Positions 23,780 to 36,038 of a DNA stretch of 64,000 nucleotides are shown piece by piece (positions within the stretch are counted from its first letter, which is position 1; each line of letters begins with the position of its first letter). The notes below the pieces were generated by a model. That model saw only the letters and a program-made list of their open reading frames with translations, made no database searches and was not told the DNA's origin. The stretch is from positions 114,048 to 178,047 of the forward strand of contig MCFE01000086.1 of the NCBI GenBank assembly GCA_002104905.1, in the 5' to 3' direction. The stretch comes from Basidiobolus meristosporus CBS 931.73. Lineage: Eukaryota > Basidiobolomycota > Basidiobolomycetes > Basidiobolales > Basidiobolaceae. The position numbers were made by a program, and so were the translations under genes.

Positions 23780-25388
23780 CTTACAAAGCCAAGGGTTACT
23801 AGTAGAAAATAATTATTCACCAAATACAACTCCAAGGAGATATGGTGTATTATTCAGATATCTAAAAGAAGTGTCGGTTAGCGAGGTACGTTGAAGATAT
23901 TACGTTCTTTGGCAGAAGAAAGGCAGCTTAATACATACACAATTAAATAAATAGAGAATTTGAGTTTAAGAAGATTAAATGACTAAAAGAGGCCAAGAGC
24001 GTAAGATAAAATCAGTCTCGAGATAAGTAAATGGATAGCCGAAAGGATCCAGCATCGGAGCCTTGGCTGATCTCGCAAAATCCAAATTTAACACAGACTG
24101 CGTTTCACTGTCATTTTATGGATTAGACATATTATACGACACAATACATAGGTAATGAATCAGGGCATCTGGGATTAGGTTCCCTAATTAATTATCAGCA
24201 TGATATCAGCAAATTGAATCAAATTAATTACATGCCTCTGCTATATTCGTCTAACAAAGAGGTCATAAGCTAGGATTGGGCCATCCAGGGTACATGATAA
24301 GGTGATATATCCTGATGCAACAGCCGATTGTTGCAAGCGCGGTGTTTCAAGTTGATGCAAATGCTGAAGACTCATGCTGTCAATATCGTGCTGACTTCAC
24401 CAGAAGCTCCCAGATCAATGCCTTTGATTGGCTGCTGAAGCATCCCGCTCACCAATAAGGACCGAGGTAGGCTCTTATGCTAGGTCATGAGCGTGGTTCT
24501 AGGAACGCAGACACATTATATTCATATGAGCCCTCGGAACGTATGATTCAGAACTCACATCTAATCTACCTGAGAATGCGTTACAACCGAGCTCTCCGCT
24601 GCCAATGATCTATGGTGGATTTAGGGATATTCACACAGTGGCTATATTAGGGTGATATGCTTCTGGTGAGGATGAGTTCCATTTTTAGCCATTCCATTGT
24701 GCTCATTCCGCTGAATCATGTGGCTGGTACATCACAACAGCCCAAGCACTTGGCAGGTATACTTCCATTTCCGAATGCCTATTTTTATCGTGAAGCGACC
24801 AGAGGCCTCAGTTCCATCATTTCTGACGACATATCAGAACGATTCCTGTGTAATATAAACGCAAGATATGTATGGAGATTAGGTTATGTTCAGTCAAAAT
24901 GATAGGAATCACCGCACCAGGCTCGCCACCAATCACAGGCAGTTTTTTCCGGATGGCCTGCATCTGTTCCCAATTTGGTCATCACAGGTTCAATTTGGCT
25001 TCGGGGTTCTGACTCTGATTTATGAAAGAAGCTATCAGTCAATGCTGTTTCTAACTCAGCGTCCAGAATCCACCACTATCACCCAACCATTCGTAATGTC
25101 TAGAAGCACAGCAACGAGTGTGAGCTATTAAATGTCGCCGCCAGACTTTCTTGAAGATACTCGAGATACCTGGTTGTACACTCAGTTTCGTGAGAATAGC
25201 GTAAGATAAAATGCAGACAACATGACCAAATCTAGAGGTCACACTAAAACATCTTCTGAAACTTGCTGAAGAGTGATACTGATGGAAGCAGTGAGAATAG
25301 CACCAGTGTAGTCAACTGTCAACCTCAACATGATGACCATAAGTTACATTAATATTTATTTCATAGGTGCTATAATGCTCATTTCGTA
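23780..25388. other. intergenic sequence
   Basis: About 1.6 kb between the ankyrin/DIL promoter and the dehydrogenase 3' end. ORFs at 24657-24902 and 24886-25131 have no recognisable features. No repeats or RNA genes seen. Confidence 0.35.
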
Positions 25389-26702
25389 CTAGTTGTTAAC
25401 AGAGTATGGGAGAGCTTTTCCTTCTAAGCCAGCCAACAAATTGTCAATAGCAATACAGCCCATGGCATTTCTTGTTTCTACTGTGGCACTTCCAAGGTGT
25501 GGTAAGATAACACATTTGTTGAATTTGAAAAGAGCGTGGTCGGTAGGTAGTGGCTCAGGTGAAGTTACATCCAACCCAACACCGCCAATAAGATCTTCCT
25601 CCAAGGCACGAACCAGGTCATCCTGCTGGACAATACCTCCTCTGGCCGTATTTACAAATAAGGCGGTGCGTTTCATCCTTTTGAATGCGTCGTAGTTGAA
25701 CATCTCACGAGTTTCCGGAGTCAGTGCGCAGCAGACAACGATCACGTCAGATTCCTTCAGTAGGGTATCGAAATCTGCGAACTCTGCATTTAATCTAGCA
25801 GCTTGCTCCTTTCGTTCGCTTCTACCATGGTAGAGAATACGCGAGATACCAAATGCCTTCAAACGGACCGCGACCGCTTCACCAATACGACCTAGACCAA
25901 CCACTCCCAAAGTTTTGTTGGTCATTTGCACTCCAAGGAGCCAAGTTGGATCCCAGGCGCCCCATTGGCCGTTCCTGGCGGCATCAACAGCTTCGGAAAG
26001 ACGACGCGCAGCCATCAAAACCAGGGATGCGGTGATATCGGCAGTAGCATCAGTCAATACATCGGGAGTATTGCCTACTTTGACATCATGTTTCTTGCAG
26101 ACAGGAACATCAATGTGGTCATATCCAACACTAAAGGTTGAAACCACCTGATTCCACATTGTACAGATATCAGTAAATAAACAAGGAGCTGTGTAAGTGA
26201 GACTAGGCCCACCTTGAGTTGAGGTCCTACCAGGCAAAGTATATTAGAATCTTCGTCTGCTCTGCAACACAAAGGATACTGCTAAGCTTACCTGCTGCCT
26301 CAATGGCTTCCTGGTCAATACGTTCGCTAAACATGCAAAGGGTGCCGTCCATGCCTACACGTTTCAACACCAAGGATTAACATGAAATACTGTGGGGATA
26401 CATGTGTATATTACCTTTAATATCTCTCAAGAAATCCTCTCTGGTTTTACAATCCTCCCACTGCACAATGTCCAATCTACCAAGTATACCCAAGTCAGAT
26501 ACATGTTGCTGAATGAAAAGCCACGAAGGCGCTAGTACTTTTCCTCCTGCTCTAGCCTCTTCTGAGCTCTCTCAGGAAGAGTGCGAGTTACCAAAACACG
26601 GTACTTCTTTTGTATGTTTGTCATTGTCTGGTATGCACGAGTGGTCAGAGAGATGCGGGATAGGAGACTGGTATTTGCGCTTCGGAAGTTAGCAAAATGC
26701 AT
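25389..26702 (-). CDS. D-2-hydroxyacid dehydrogenase, glyoxylate/hydroxypyruvate reductase type
   Basis: Five exons, 26702-26539, 26476-26415, 26354-26292, 26226-26213 and 26147-25389, give 353 aa. The NAD(P)-binding motif is GVVGLGRIGEAVA. Catalytic blocks are VSTFSVGYDHIDV, NTARGGIVQQ (Arg), a Glu in the GVGLDVTSPEPLP region, and LPHLGSAT (His). The closest named class I can suggest is GRHPR/GOR1, which reduces glyoxylate or hydroxypyruvate; substrate is not proven. Exon 4 is only 14 nt. Two starts are possible. The ATG at 26702 adds a 26-residue Ser/Arg/Thr-rich leader (ANFRSANTSLLSRISLTTR) that looks like a mitochondrial presequence. The ATG at 26624 gives a 327-aa cytosolic form starting MTNIQKKYRVLV. 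The longer form is given here. Confidence 0.9.
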
Positions 26703-28716
26703 ATAAAATAGCAGATTGTAGCGAAAAAACAACCAGAGTTCGCAATTTATAGAAATATGAATGATGACGAAGGATTGGAAATAAGGTAAGTTTGTGTCTG
26801 CAAATTCAGTGTCATATGCTCTGGTCACTCTAGGATTCCACACAGTATGATCATTCTCAATTCTGGTGAAACGCCGCTAAACAAGATATAGATTATCGTG
26901 CCCCTCCAAATATGCCAATCTCCATGAACAATTGCATGGGAAATATTCACGCATAGTGAGGGCTGTACACTCACGGTAATTCGATAAAGTCACTTTGTGT
27001 ACGATCTTGATTGGCAACCAAGATAATCAATAGAGCCTCCATATGTTGGCGAATTTTTCTCATCCCCACAAGCTCCTACCTTCACGTAATCGTAGATGAT
27101 GTACGGACCCTCTGTCATGCACATACAAAGTATCCTCGAGTGCATGGCATTTATATCGGTTTAGCAGGAATTTCCATAAGCCTTGCGCGGCACTCAGCTG
27201 TCCGATATCAGTGCCGTGCGAGTCCATATATATCCTTGTGTTATCCACCGGTTAAGACCTGCAGTCATTATGATTTGATGGGAAGGTGGTTATGCCTCTT
27301 TTCAATTTATAGTCTCCTCATGTAACCATAGAGGCATAATCCTTGTTCAACCTATCCTCCCAGAACCCTTTTATGCGATCGATGCAATAAAGATACCACT
27401 GACCTGACTGGGAATTGCCGTGACTTTTGCAACATGGGTAACGTAGATTATCTATATCAATTATCTGTATCGTTGCAGCAAATACCAATGCACCACCAAC
27501 GTATGCGATTCGTGGCTAATGAGAAATTTGATGCTGGCTATTTATTGACCTGGTAAGGTAACTGGCCAACCCATGGCAATAGGAGTAAGATGCAGTCATG
27601 TCAATCAGATCAAACAGAGGAGACGTGGCTAGGAACAACACCTGCGCCTGAAGCCAAAAGTGGTCCAGGCGGGATGGCTTTAGCAATTGGTGTCTTGTTG
27701 GCATTTCGTTTTATTCGATGATACGTACCTCGAGATGTAATTAATGGTGAAATATATCTACCGAATACAGCCTAATGAGGAAGTTCACCACATTCAACCT
27801 CTTGACTTCTTGTCCTTAGTAGGACCACAGCCCCTGCAACTGCACAAATGCTGCAATGTTGATTTGTGAGATGGTTTGCAGTTCAAAACAACCATGATTT
27901 ACCATATTCACAATGATGCCAATTCGTCGCAGAGTCTCGGGCCTTGTTCCGTACCTAAGTACTACTTTGGGTACTCATTATTGGAATGAGAGTTCCACTC
28001 AGGAACAGAGGACTTCATGATGTCCACAGATTGAATTGTGTAGAAAATGCGTGGTACCACGATCTTCACATTACATTCCATCCATTTGCCAAGAGCGCCG
28101 GATGATCCCTTCTTGATTGGATTATTTACCCGGATCTATCAGGATAGTGGCACAAGTGCATGTTCTTGTCGAAACGATGAGGAACTAGACGAGAAAGGCA
28201 CTGGATTCCACTGTTTTCTATGAATTTCACACAGTTCTAAATTTGTTTGTTGAAAGCCTGTCTAGTCCAATTGTCAATAGAATCGCATAAATCAATACAA
28301 ACCGCCTTTGATTACCGATAATCCCATCGAAAAATTCATTAATCCGGAATGCCATCTACAAATTAGAATTATCTCATGTAAGTCTACGGGAGCCAAGGCA
28401 TCTTATTTGACGAAAGCCATCTCTGTGCTTCTTACAGAATACCCACATTTCCAACCCTGCACCAGAGCTCTCTCCACACAATGAACACAGCAGACGCTTG
28501 TTCGTCCATGTGGCGAATTGCAAGATGGTGGCCTTAACGAGGCCCGAAATCAGCGGATGACAATTACCGCAACTCATCTCAAAGTAGCCATATCAACCCA
28601 ATTGGGAAAGAGCCTCTTACATCGTACAATGATTACATAGTCAGTTGATGTTCCCTAAAAATACAATTTCTTTATTACCCTACGACAATACCATTTTTAG
28701 CACAGGATATTGTTGC
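26703..28716. other. gene-poor tract
   Basis: About 2 kb. A minus ORF at 28374-28577 (67 aa) has several Cys pairs (CGNC, CSLC) but no support from a known family. Other ORFs look random. Confidence 0.35.
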
Positions 28717-29586
28717 TTAGCTCTCTTGATTCCGGGTCTTTCTTGTGGGGATTCGGACACCCTGTTTGAAGAACTTCATGGACAACTCGGTGGTTTCTAA
28801 ATACGCCGTTCATCAATTGAATGCCAACCCACGGTGTCCCAGGCAGCCGAGATGGGTAGCTTACCTCTCATCCCCGGAAATGTCCTGGCGGAAAAAACCT
28901 TGAAAGGTCGACTGAACACTTGGTCAACACAATTTTCATGACCACTACTCATTGCTCTGTGGATAGGGAAAGGCGTTAATGCGGCCAGTATGCCGTTATA
29001 CGGGTGAAATAGCCTACTTGGAGAGGTCTATGAATGAAAATCGCAGGCAGAAAGTCCCGGTCGTTCTGACCGACAATTCTGGAAACACAAAGTAGACTCC
29101 TTTGTGGCCCTCAGTATCCTGCAGAATGTGGGATGAAGATGTAGTCGTTCCAACTAGATTCCTTACGTAGTTGGGGTCAGAGAGCGCCAGAACCGAGGTG
29201 CGCGGGGTTTGGGACGAGAAAGAAGGTAGCGTAGAGGGATCGACCACTGTGGTGCAGTTGATTTGCTGGTTCTCAGACCAAAGATCAGCATGGACTACAT
29301 AGAACTGTGTAGACGTAAACCTAGATTTTGAAGTGTTTATTAGAAATCTTTGGCTGCAGGATGGTCGTAATTCGAAAACTCACTCATCGCTGTGAGTTCC
29401 ATCCTCATTCAGGATATTGAGCTTGACTATTGGTGGTGGATCTAAGGACCTTTTATCTTTTTCCCCGAACCCACACATACGAGCATGAATCGGATGCTGC
29501 ACTACTTCTAGAGTGTATCTTGGCTCCATAGGTTAGCAAAGCGATTACCAGCCAGCGAGTGCTTCGGAGGATCTTTACCTGGCCAT
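28717..29586 (-). CDS. Velvet-domain transcriptional regulator
   Basis: Five exons, 29586-29579, 29518-29384, 29320-29018, 28956-28865 and 28796-28717, join in phase to 205 aa. The velvet domain fills nearly the whole protein: LEVVQHPIHARMCGFGEKD, LDPPPIVKLNI, FYVVHADLWSE, GVYFVFPELSVRTTGTFCLR, then FSRPFKVFSARTFPGM and FFKQGVRIPTRKTR. Velvet proteins are fungus-specific regulators with an NF-kB-like DNA-binding fold that control development and secondary metabolism. The short size and near absence of flanking regions fit a VosA/VelB-like member rather than VeA, but the subclass is uncertain. Exon 1 is only 8 nt. An in-frame TAA lies directly before its ATG, which fixes that start unless another splice route exists. 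An insert near residue 95 (SSQTPRTSVLALSDPNYVRN) resembles the variable loop of the family. Confidence 0.9.
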
Positions 29587-32500
29587 TTAGGCTGTGTGGT
29601 GTGCCTGAATCAAGTGAACGGTGGTGGGCAAGTGGATTCTTGAAGAAGGAGGTGTTCAATTTGAAATGGTATTCATCTATGCTAGTGGCATCAATGAGAT
29701 TAACCGTAGGTTTTATATCAAAATTCCCATTTGAAATCATACAAGAACAAGGAGGCCTGGTTACACATATATTCTAGGAAATCAGTTACCATATCATCTA
29801 GCTTATGAGCATTGCTAAGGACGCTCTTTCCAATTTACACCATACCGCATGGGAGAGATTTCTCGTCCTCTGTACACAGCCTTAACTACCGGATATTATT
29901 CTAGTAATCCATTTATTAATACTACATCTTTCAGAAGCCATAGCAATACACTTTGACATTATTAACCAATATGGTCATGGCTCGACGAAAAAGGAAATGA
30001 TCAATTCGATTAATCAACTTCCACTGCATCTCAGGTTAAATGAGGGGTTTCTATTTCTACATTAGAAAGGCACAGGGCCAGGGGCATCTGGAGGGCGTTC
30101 GACGGCAGCTAGAATTCACGACGGCCATTCCCTCAAGAACGCTGCCAGACCGGGCTTTCCACCACAACAATAGGTGAACTTGAACCCACAAACCCACAGA
30201 TCTACAAATCCACCAAATCCCAATCTGGAAAAGGCCAATAGCAACCGGTATTACACAGCGATTCGTGTGAAATTTCAGGGGTTGGGATTTGGCAAGAGAA
30301 CGATAGACTTCCTCTGGAAGGCCTACACCTTGGCCATAGCATTCACTCTAAACCCATCAGATATGATTCCATTTGATATGGATGAGAATGAGACTATCGC
30401 CGACGAACACGATTGGCCACCAGAGATGATGATTAATCTAATTTAATCGGGCATCTCTGGCTACATGCAACATAGATCACGTACAGACAGCGCAGATGCC
30501 CTTTTGGATGACATGGACAAAACTTGATTGGCTTGAAATACTCTCGATTGGATCAAATCAATGGCGTATATTCCTCAATTGGCCCTTGACCTGAAAGGAC
30601 CAAGAATGATCATCTTGTGAATATGCTCTGCTCCCTACGATAGCTCGTCCTAAGCTGATTTGGCATGAATGGGATTCGGGCTTATATAAACGGTCAGCGG
30701 AATCAGGCAGCTTCTTTTCGTCGTTGGCTCGAGGCAAAGCGAATCCACCGTCTGTAACAGCTAGTGCTGGTAGCCATTGGTTACGCTCATTAGATGCATC
30801 AGTGGTCCATTTGACTACCAGATTCTAGCCGAAATCAGGTATGCGATCGCGCACATTGGTGAGAAGCCGGTTTCCCTAGAACAATGATTGCGCAAAAGTG
30901 AATTTGGAAGTCGCTCTCGAGGAGAATGCCTACTATGATTGACAGCAGGGATTTGTGCGGGAATGGCCAGGGATAGCATGCTGTCAAGGTAATTAGCCGT
31001 TCAGATTCACATATGCCTGACATGGATGAAAGGCGTGATCTTCTGGTTGTATGCGGTGCAAAATCTGTACAACCCCCGTATTTGGAATTATTTGTGAGCA
31101 CTACAGTACGCTTGCAGTGTATGACCATCCTTGTTTATATTCTGATGAACTATACATCTCAATTTAGCCAAAATTATTATAACGCCTATGGGCTCGCTTG
31201 GTTCAACAGATTGTAACCTTTTTTGATTGCTTGTTACGTTGTTTAGGGAACGACGACAGATGGTCTGGATGATCCTGTGTCTGATACTCGATGCCTATGG
31301 CATCTCAATTGACTATGCTGGTTGATATAAACTGGACTCCCTATGCATCGTAATAGACGTAATCGACGTAATGGATACTGTAGCCCTGGTGTTCTGGATG
31401 GACAGCGAATCCATGCTATTAAACATATGGGCCAAATCGTCGTTTGATCAAATTTTGTGGGAACACCTAGAAGTCGACATCCACGAATGCTGACATCAAT
31501 CAAAAGTGCTGATAAACCGCCTTGTCCGCTGAATCAAGAATACTTGTGACACCGCAACTGGTTACCTTACGAATAAAAAGTACGCGATGGAGATTGGTGG
31601 CTAAACATTGATGTTCGACATATCTGACATATCAATTACATCAGCCTAAGCGCTTTGAAGTGCTTGATAAGGACTGTGCTGGGAGGATGGGATTTTTAAA
31701 CAGTTTTAGATATCATTCGCCAATCCATGTATAGAATAACCAAGTTAAGGCACCTCACTCTGATTTGGCCCATTCAACGTAGGAAACAATATATCCTTCC
31801 TGGCAATGTCTTCAATGCATCAACTTTGGAATTGAGTGTTCCATTATTCAAAACTATCATGGCAATACTTTCCAGGTCCAATCTTATCCAATTATGATAC
31901 ATAAACTGGCTACATGACTTTTGTTCTGTTGTGGAAGTCAGATGTGAGATATGGTAAGAGCAGTCAATGCTAGAAATGGGGTTGTTCATTGCACAGAAAA
32001 CCTTGCATTGATTAGACCTCTGCTTTTGCCTTCAAAATTCCTTGTCATTAGTTTTCAAGGGCTAGATGGGAACAATGTGTCAGCAAAATGAGGTGCTCTC
32101 AAGGACATCTTGAAAAATGGACTACCATAATCATTGCACTCAGTTTTACATGTGGGGGTTTGTGGGCGTCCCTCATTTCGAATGTGATGAGCTTGTGAAG
32201 ATGGACAAGTAAAAATCCATCCTTACGTCGACATATCAGCTGCTTATCTGAGACAAAGGGATGATGATACCTTGCTAATGATGTGGTACAAAGTTCGCCG
32301 TTTTACCACCACATCAATCCATATAGAAGGGAATGTAATCCCAGCACACGTCGATGTGGCAATTGAGGACACAAGCATCATATATATGGAATGCGCCGTG
32401 GTACACGTGCTATTCTGAGTGTCAATCTGAATCGTTTCTATTTCTGTAGGCAATTTCTATGTTCGCTAAATCTATCAACTTGGAAACGAAATCGTTGTGA

Positions 32501-33728
32501 AGAATGCATCATATCACGAAGTGTGGTTAATCCAGTGCGCTTGCCTATCCGACTGGTATCCCTATTCCATCCGAGCCCGAAACATTCAGTGGGTGGTTTC
32601 AGTACTCCAAATCAGGCGGCCTGTTTCAGATGGGAAGGCTGGAGTATCGATCAATAAAATCGATTGGGCACCGCCGAAGATGGGCCCACCAATACAGCTT
32701 AAAGTGAAAGCTTAATTGTGACGTTGATTTTGTTGTGATCCAACCTCAAGTATCACCTCAATAAACCAATGGATGTTCATTGGCTTTCCCAAATAAATTC
32801 GAGGTACCAATCGAGATGAAAGCGGTGCAAATCAAAGATAGATCACCTTGTGGTTGGCTTAGATCTAGATTGAGCTTTACTCAAAGTAACTGCCTTTCTG
32901 GAGTCTTGAGTAGGGATAAACATTACTTGTAGATCTTTTATGTGCGACCTAGCTAGATGGTGTGTAGTTGCTAAGGCAATTAAAGACCACCGGTACATTA
33001 CGCTATGAATCCCGGGTCAACGTCATATACACGCGTATTGAATGAGGTCTACTCATCTCAAATGCTTGGGTAATCAGTACAGCAACAATCGTGCCAGTAG
33101 TAACCAAAAGAATCGGTATGCCAAGGTCTTGGTAACTGTACGAAAGGGTGGCCATTGGCTTTCTCAAGTATGGAATATCTTTGTAAAATCCTGAGCCTCG
33201 CGGTGTTTTCCACTTCCCCATATTATGAAGTGGTGCCATATTGCGGAATCTAATCTTTAAAGGGCATCTATCCTCACATAATGTGTGATGAAATGTTATC
33301 AGAGATGTAGATACCTTCTCACATGTCTTAAAAATCTATATTGAAGCCACTCAAGGAGCCCGTTCCTGACAGTTATCTTGACGTGGAGCTATTGGTCTGG
33401 TTATCATTGTGATCTTCTTGATCAATGCATATCATAACTGTGATGCGATAATTTCCGTTTAATTCTGATTGGGAAATACTTTCTAAAGGCTGTACATATG
33501 TGAAGCAACTGTAATGGAGGAAAAACGAAGAGATGATGAGGACGATGCTTTCGATCGGACAGTGAACTCTCAATTGCCATGGTAGCGGAGTATATTATAA
33601 CTTATTAAATAGATGGGGGGTTCTGTTGGAGTGGTGAGTCGTAAAGGAAGAATTCTACTTACTAGATAGTGATACAAGAGGATAGCGACTAATTAGCAAT
33701 TGCTTACGAAAGGATGTCTTGGGTGATA
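29587..33728. other. longest gene-poor tract of the window
   Basis: About 4.1 kb with no gene I can support. A plus ORF at 30174-30446 (90 aa, basic middle, acidic end) has an ATG and stop but no known motif. ORFs at 31243-31503, 32391-32715 and 33003-33239 look random. No tandem repeats or terminal repeats were noticed. Confidence 0.35.
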
Positions 33729-34614
33729 TCATTTTTTGACGAAGGTGTGTATCCACTTGGTTCTCAAATTACGGGATTCGGGATAATGAATCCGAAGATG
33801 CCTCCGAAGATTGGATTCCACTGAGAATCGTTTGTTGCACCCTTCATATTGGCAGACAAAGGGTCTCTCTCCAGTATGTGAATACATATGAGTTTTGAGC
33901 GTGCTGGGTCTATTGAAATGTTTTTGACAAACACTACATTCGTATTTTCTGCCCAACACTCTGACTCCTTTAGAGTCCTTTAGTTCCTCTCTATCATGCT
34001 GGCCAGTCACCTCTGAATAGCTTTTGTCCAAGGGCTCTCCATCAGACTCGATTGAGGAATCAGTGGTAACAATGTTCATATCATTAGTCCCATCGTATGG
34101 GTCTGGATTCAAGAGGAAGTTAATGTTGCATGGGGAGAAATCACCACGAGGTGTAGAGCCCTCATATTCCTCAGACTCTAGTCGCTCGGTTGAGTCGGTG
34201 TTGAGCATTGATTTGATATTGAGCGCCTTTGACGAATTGAGCTTCGAGTCGGGCGGGTCCTGTATTGATGAACTGTTAAATACACTGTAAGTATAAACCC
34301 TTTAGAAAGTATGAAGAGGCAAATTTAATATCTAACATTCTATCGATGCCAAAAAATAGTTATTACTTTTGGACAGATTCATATGGAGAGTCTCTGGTGG
34401 CGCGGACACCTCCTTGGGCTGTATACGATTTTTTGCTGACTTCCTGGATTGGGCTAGAAGGGCTTCTCTTGCTTTTCGTAAGCAGCTGAGGCGAATTCAT
34501 TGATACGGAGGATGGCGACTTTGTGGAAAGCCGTGGGGGCAGGCTAGAAATGTCTTGGCATCTGCTTTTGATTTTGTCGGGCGAACCATACGGAAAGGCT
34601 CTGTTGTTATTCAT
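33729..34614 (-). CDS. Two-finger C2H2 zinc finger transcription factor
   Basis: Two exons, 34614-34367 and 34284-33729, give 267 aa. Exon 1 is a basic Ser/Pro-rich region ([18 protein letters not shown]). The middle is acidic ([12 protein letters not shown]). Two classical C2H2 fingers sit near the C-terminus: [21 protein letters not shown], preceded by YE, is 21 letters of spacing C-x2-C-x12-H-x3-H; it is followed by the linker TGERPF and a second finger C-x4-C-x12-H-x3-H. A tail of about 18 residues follows. The finger pair with a TGERPF linker is typical of sequence-specific fungal factors. The target and pathway are unknown. An in-frame Met in exon 2 would give a 159-aa form that still keeps both fingers. 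Confidence 0.85.
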
Positions 34615-36038
34615 TCGCTTTGGATTTGATATTGAGGTGATGGTACGGAATGTGTGGAGTTAAAATAGAGTCGTTTTGGTCAACGAAGAACCAGGCAGCA
34701 TACCAAGGTATTACGAGTGATAAGAGGTTAGATGGAGTACCTTTCGGGCGTTTTACCAATATCTTTAAGTATCGAAAGGAAGATCAATACATCTCTAACC
34801 TATATGGCAGATATGCAAAGAATTTGCGAAAGGTTGGACAATTCTATTGAATGAAGAAATATACAAAGTGTTACCGTAGTTATTTGGTAACCAAAATTGG
34901 ATCAGGGAGAAAGTAGATGAATAATCACTATGCTGAAATGCTGAAATCCATTGCTCTCCGATCCCAAAGACTTTATATAGTTTAGGGCTCAAGAAAATGG
35001 CATTCCAATACCCCATTTTAATATGGAATTGACAAACCATTAAGGCCTGGTTTTAAAATAACCGGTAATAATTAAACATCTGCTCTTATAATGGGAAGCG
35101 ATGGAGTTTCAGTTGCCCAACCAGTATTTACTTAAATGTTAATATCAGGGAATCTGGGGTTACTTATCACACACAAGGGATTATGGGTGTGCTCCTCGTT
35201 CTGTTAGATCCTAATCACCTTCCTCACTATACGGGTTCACATCTTAACGCACTGTGCGGATTTCGTAGAACTATCAATAATTGTTGGCGCTTAAGTGTCA
35301 AAGCGCACGTGTAAAGAAGTTGTCTGGGATCAAAAATTTTCGGGTGGTTTTGGGAGTACCCAAGCAACTTTTTCTCTGCTCTGAATCGGAACAAACTTAA
35401 CAATCCGTTTACCTTTTTCACACAGCAATGTTCTAAAGTTACCACTCTGATAGAGGTTTCAAGAGTTGCCTGTTTAGTCAGGTCACAGAATTTTTCCGAA
35501 ATTTAGCCTGATTGACCTGATAGGTCATTTGAGCCTTACGGGAATTGGAATCGAGTGTCAGATCATCCGAGTTGGATGCCCCAATGATCAATCAAATATT
35601 GCCCGGACTTGATCACTTCCATGATCTTCAGGCCCGTAGAAGTCGCCGTCATATATTTACTCTTTTGTATGTTGGTCTTGGTTGAGTACTCCGAACATCA
35701 AGAAAACGATGAGAGTTAATGGTGATTCTCCGAAAACAGAACAAAGGGCTATATGAAAGTCAAGTGAATTGATACTGAGTTTAGAGGGTTGTGGAATGCC
35801 AAAGAGATTCCATTACCATTTTCAATGTCTAGAAATATTGCTATACATTATACTCTGGGTTGCTGATTTTCTGGTAAGGTTATAGTCTATGTCCTCTTGT
35901 TGTGCTGCTTGGGCTACTGCCCCAATCAAATAGTCACATATATATATACTTCGCGTGTGAAATGCAATTTATTAGGTAAAGGCCACTTTCATCATTAGGT
36001 ATTATCAAAATGAGTGTTTGTCAAGGTAGGATGACAAC
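34615..36038. other. intergenic sequence
   Basis: About 1.4 kb between the zinc finger promoter and the 3' end of the first peptidase gene. Short ORFs on both strands show no known motif. Confidence 0.35.

Noticed and set aside
28374-28577. Cys-rich small zinc protein
   Set aside because: CxxC pairs occur, but spacing fits no known fold and the ORF could be chance; listed only within the intergenic note.
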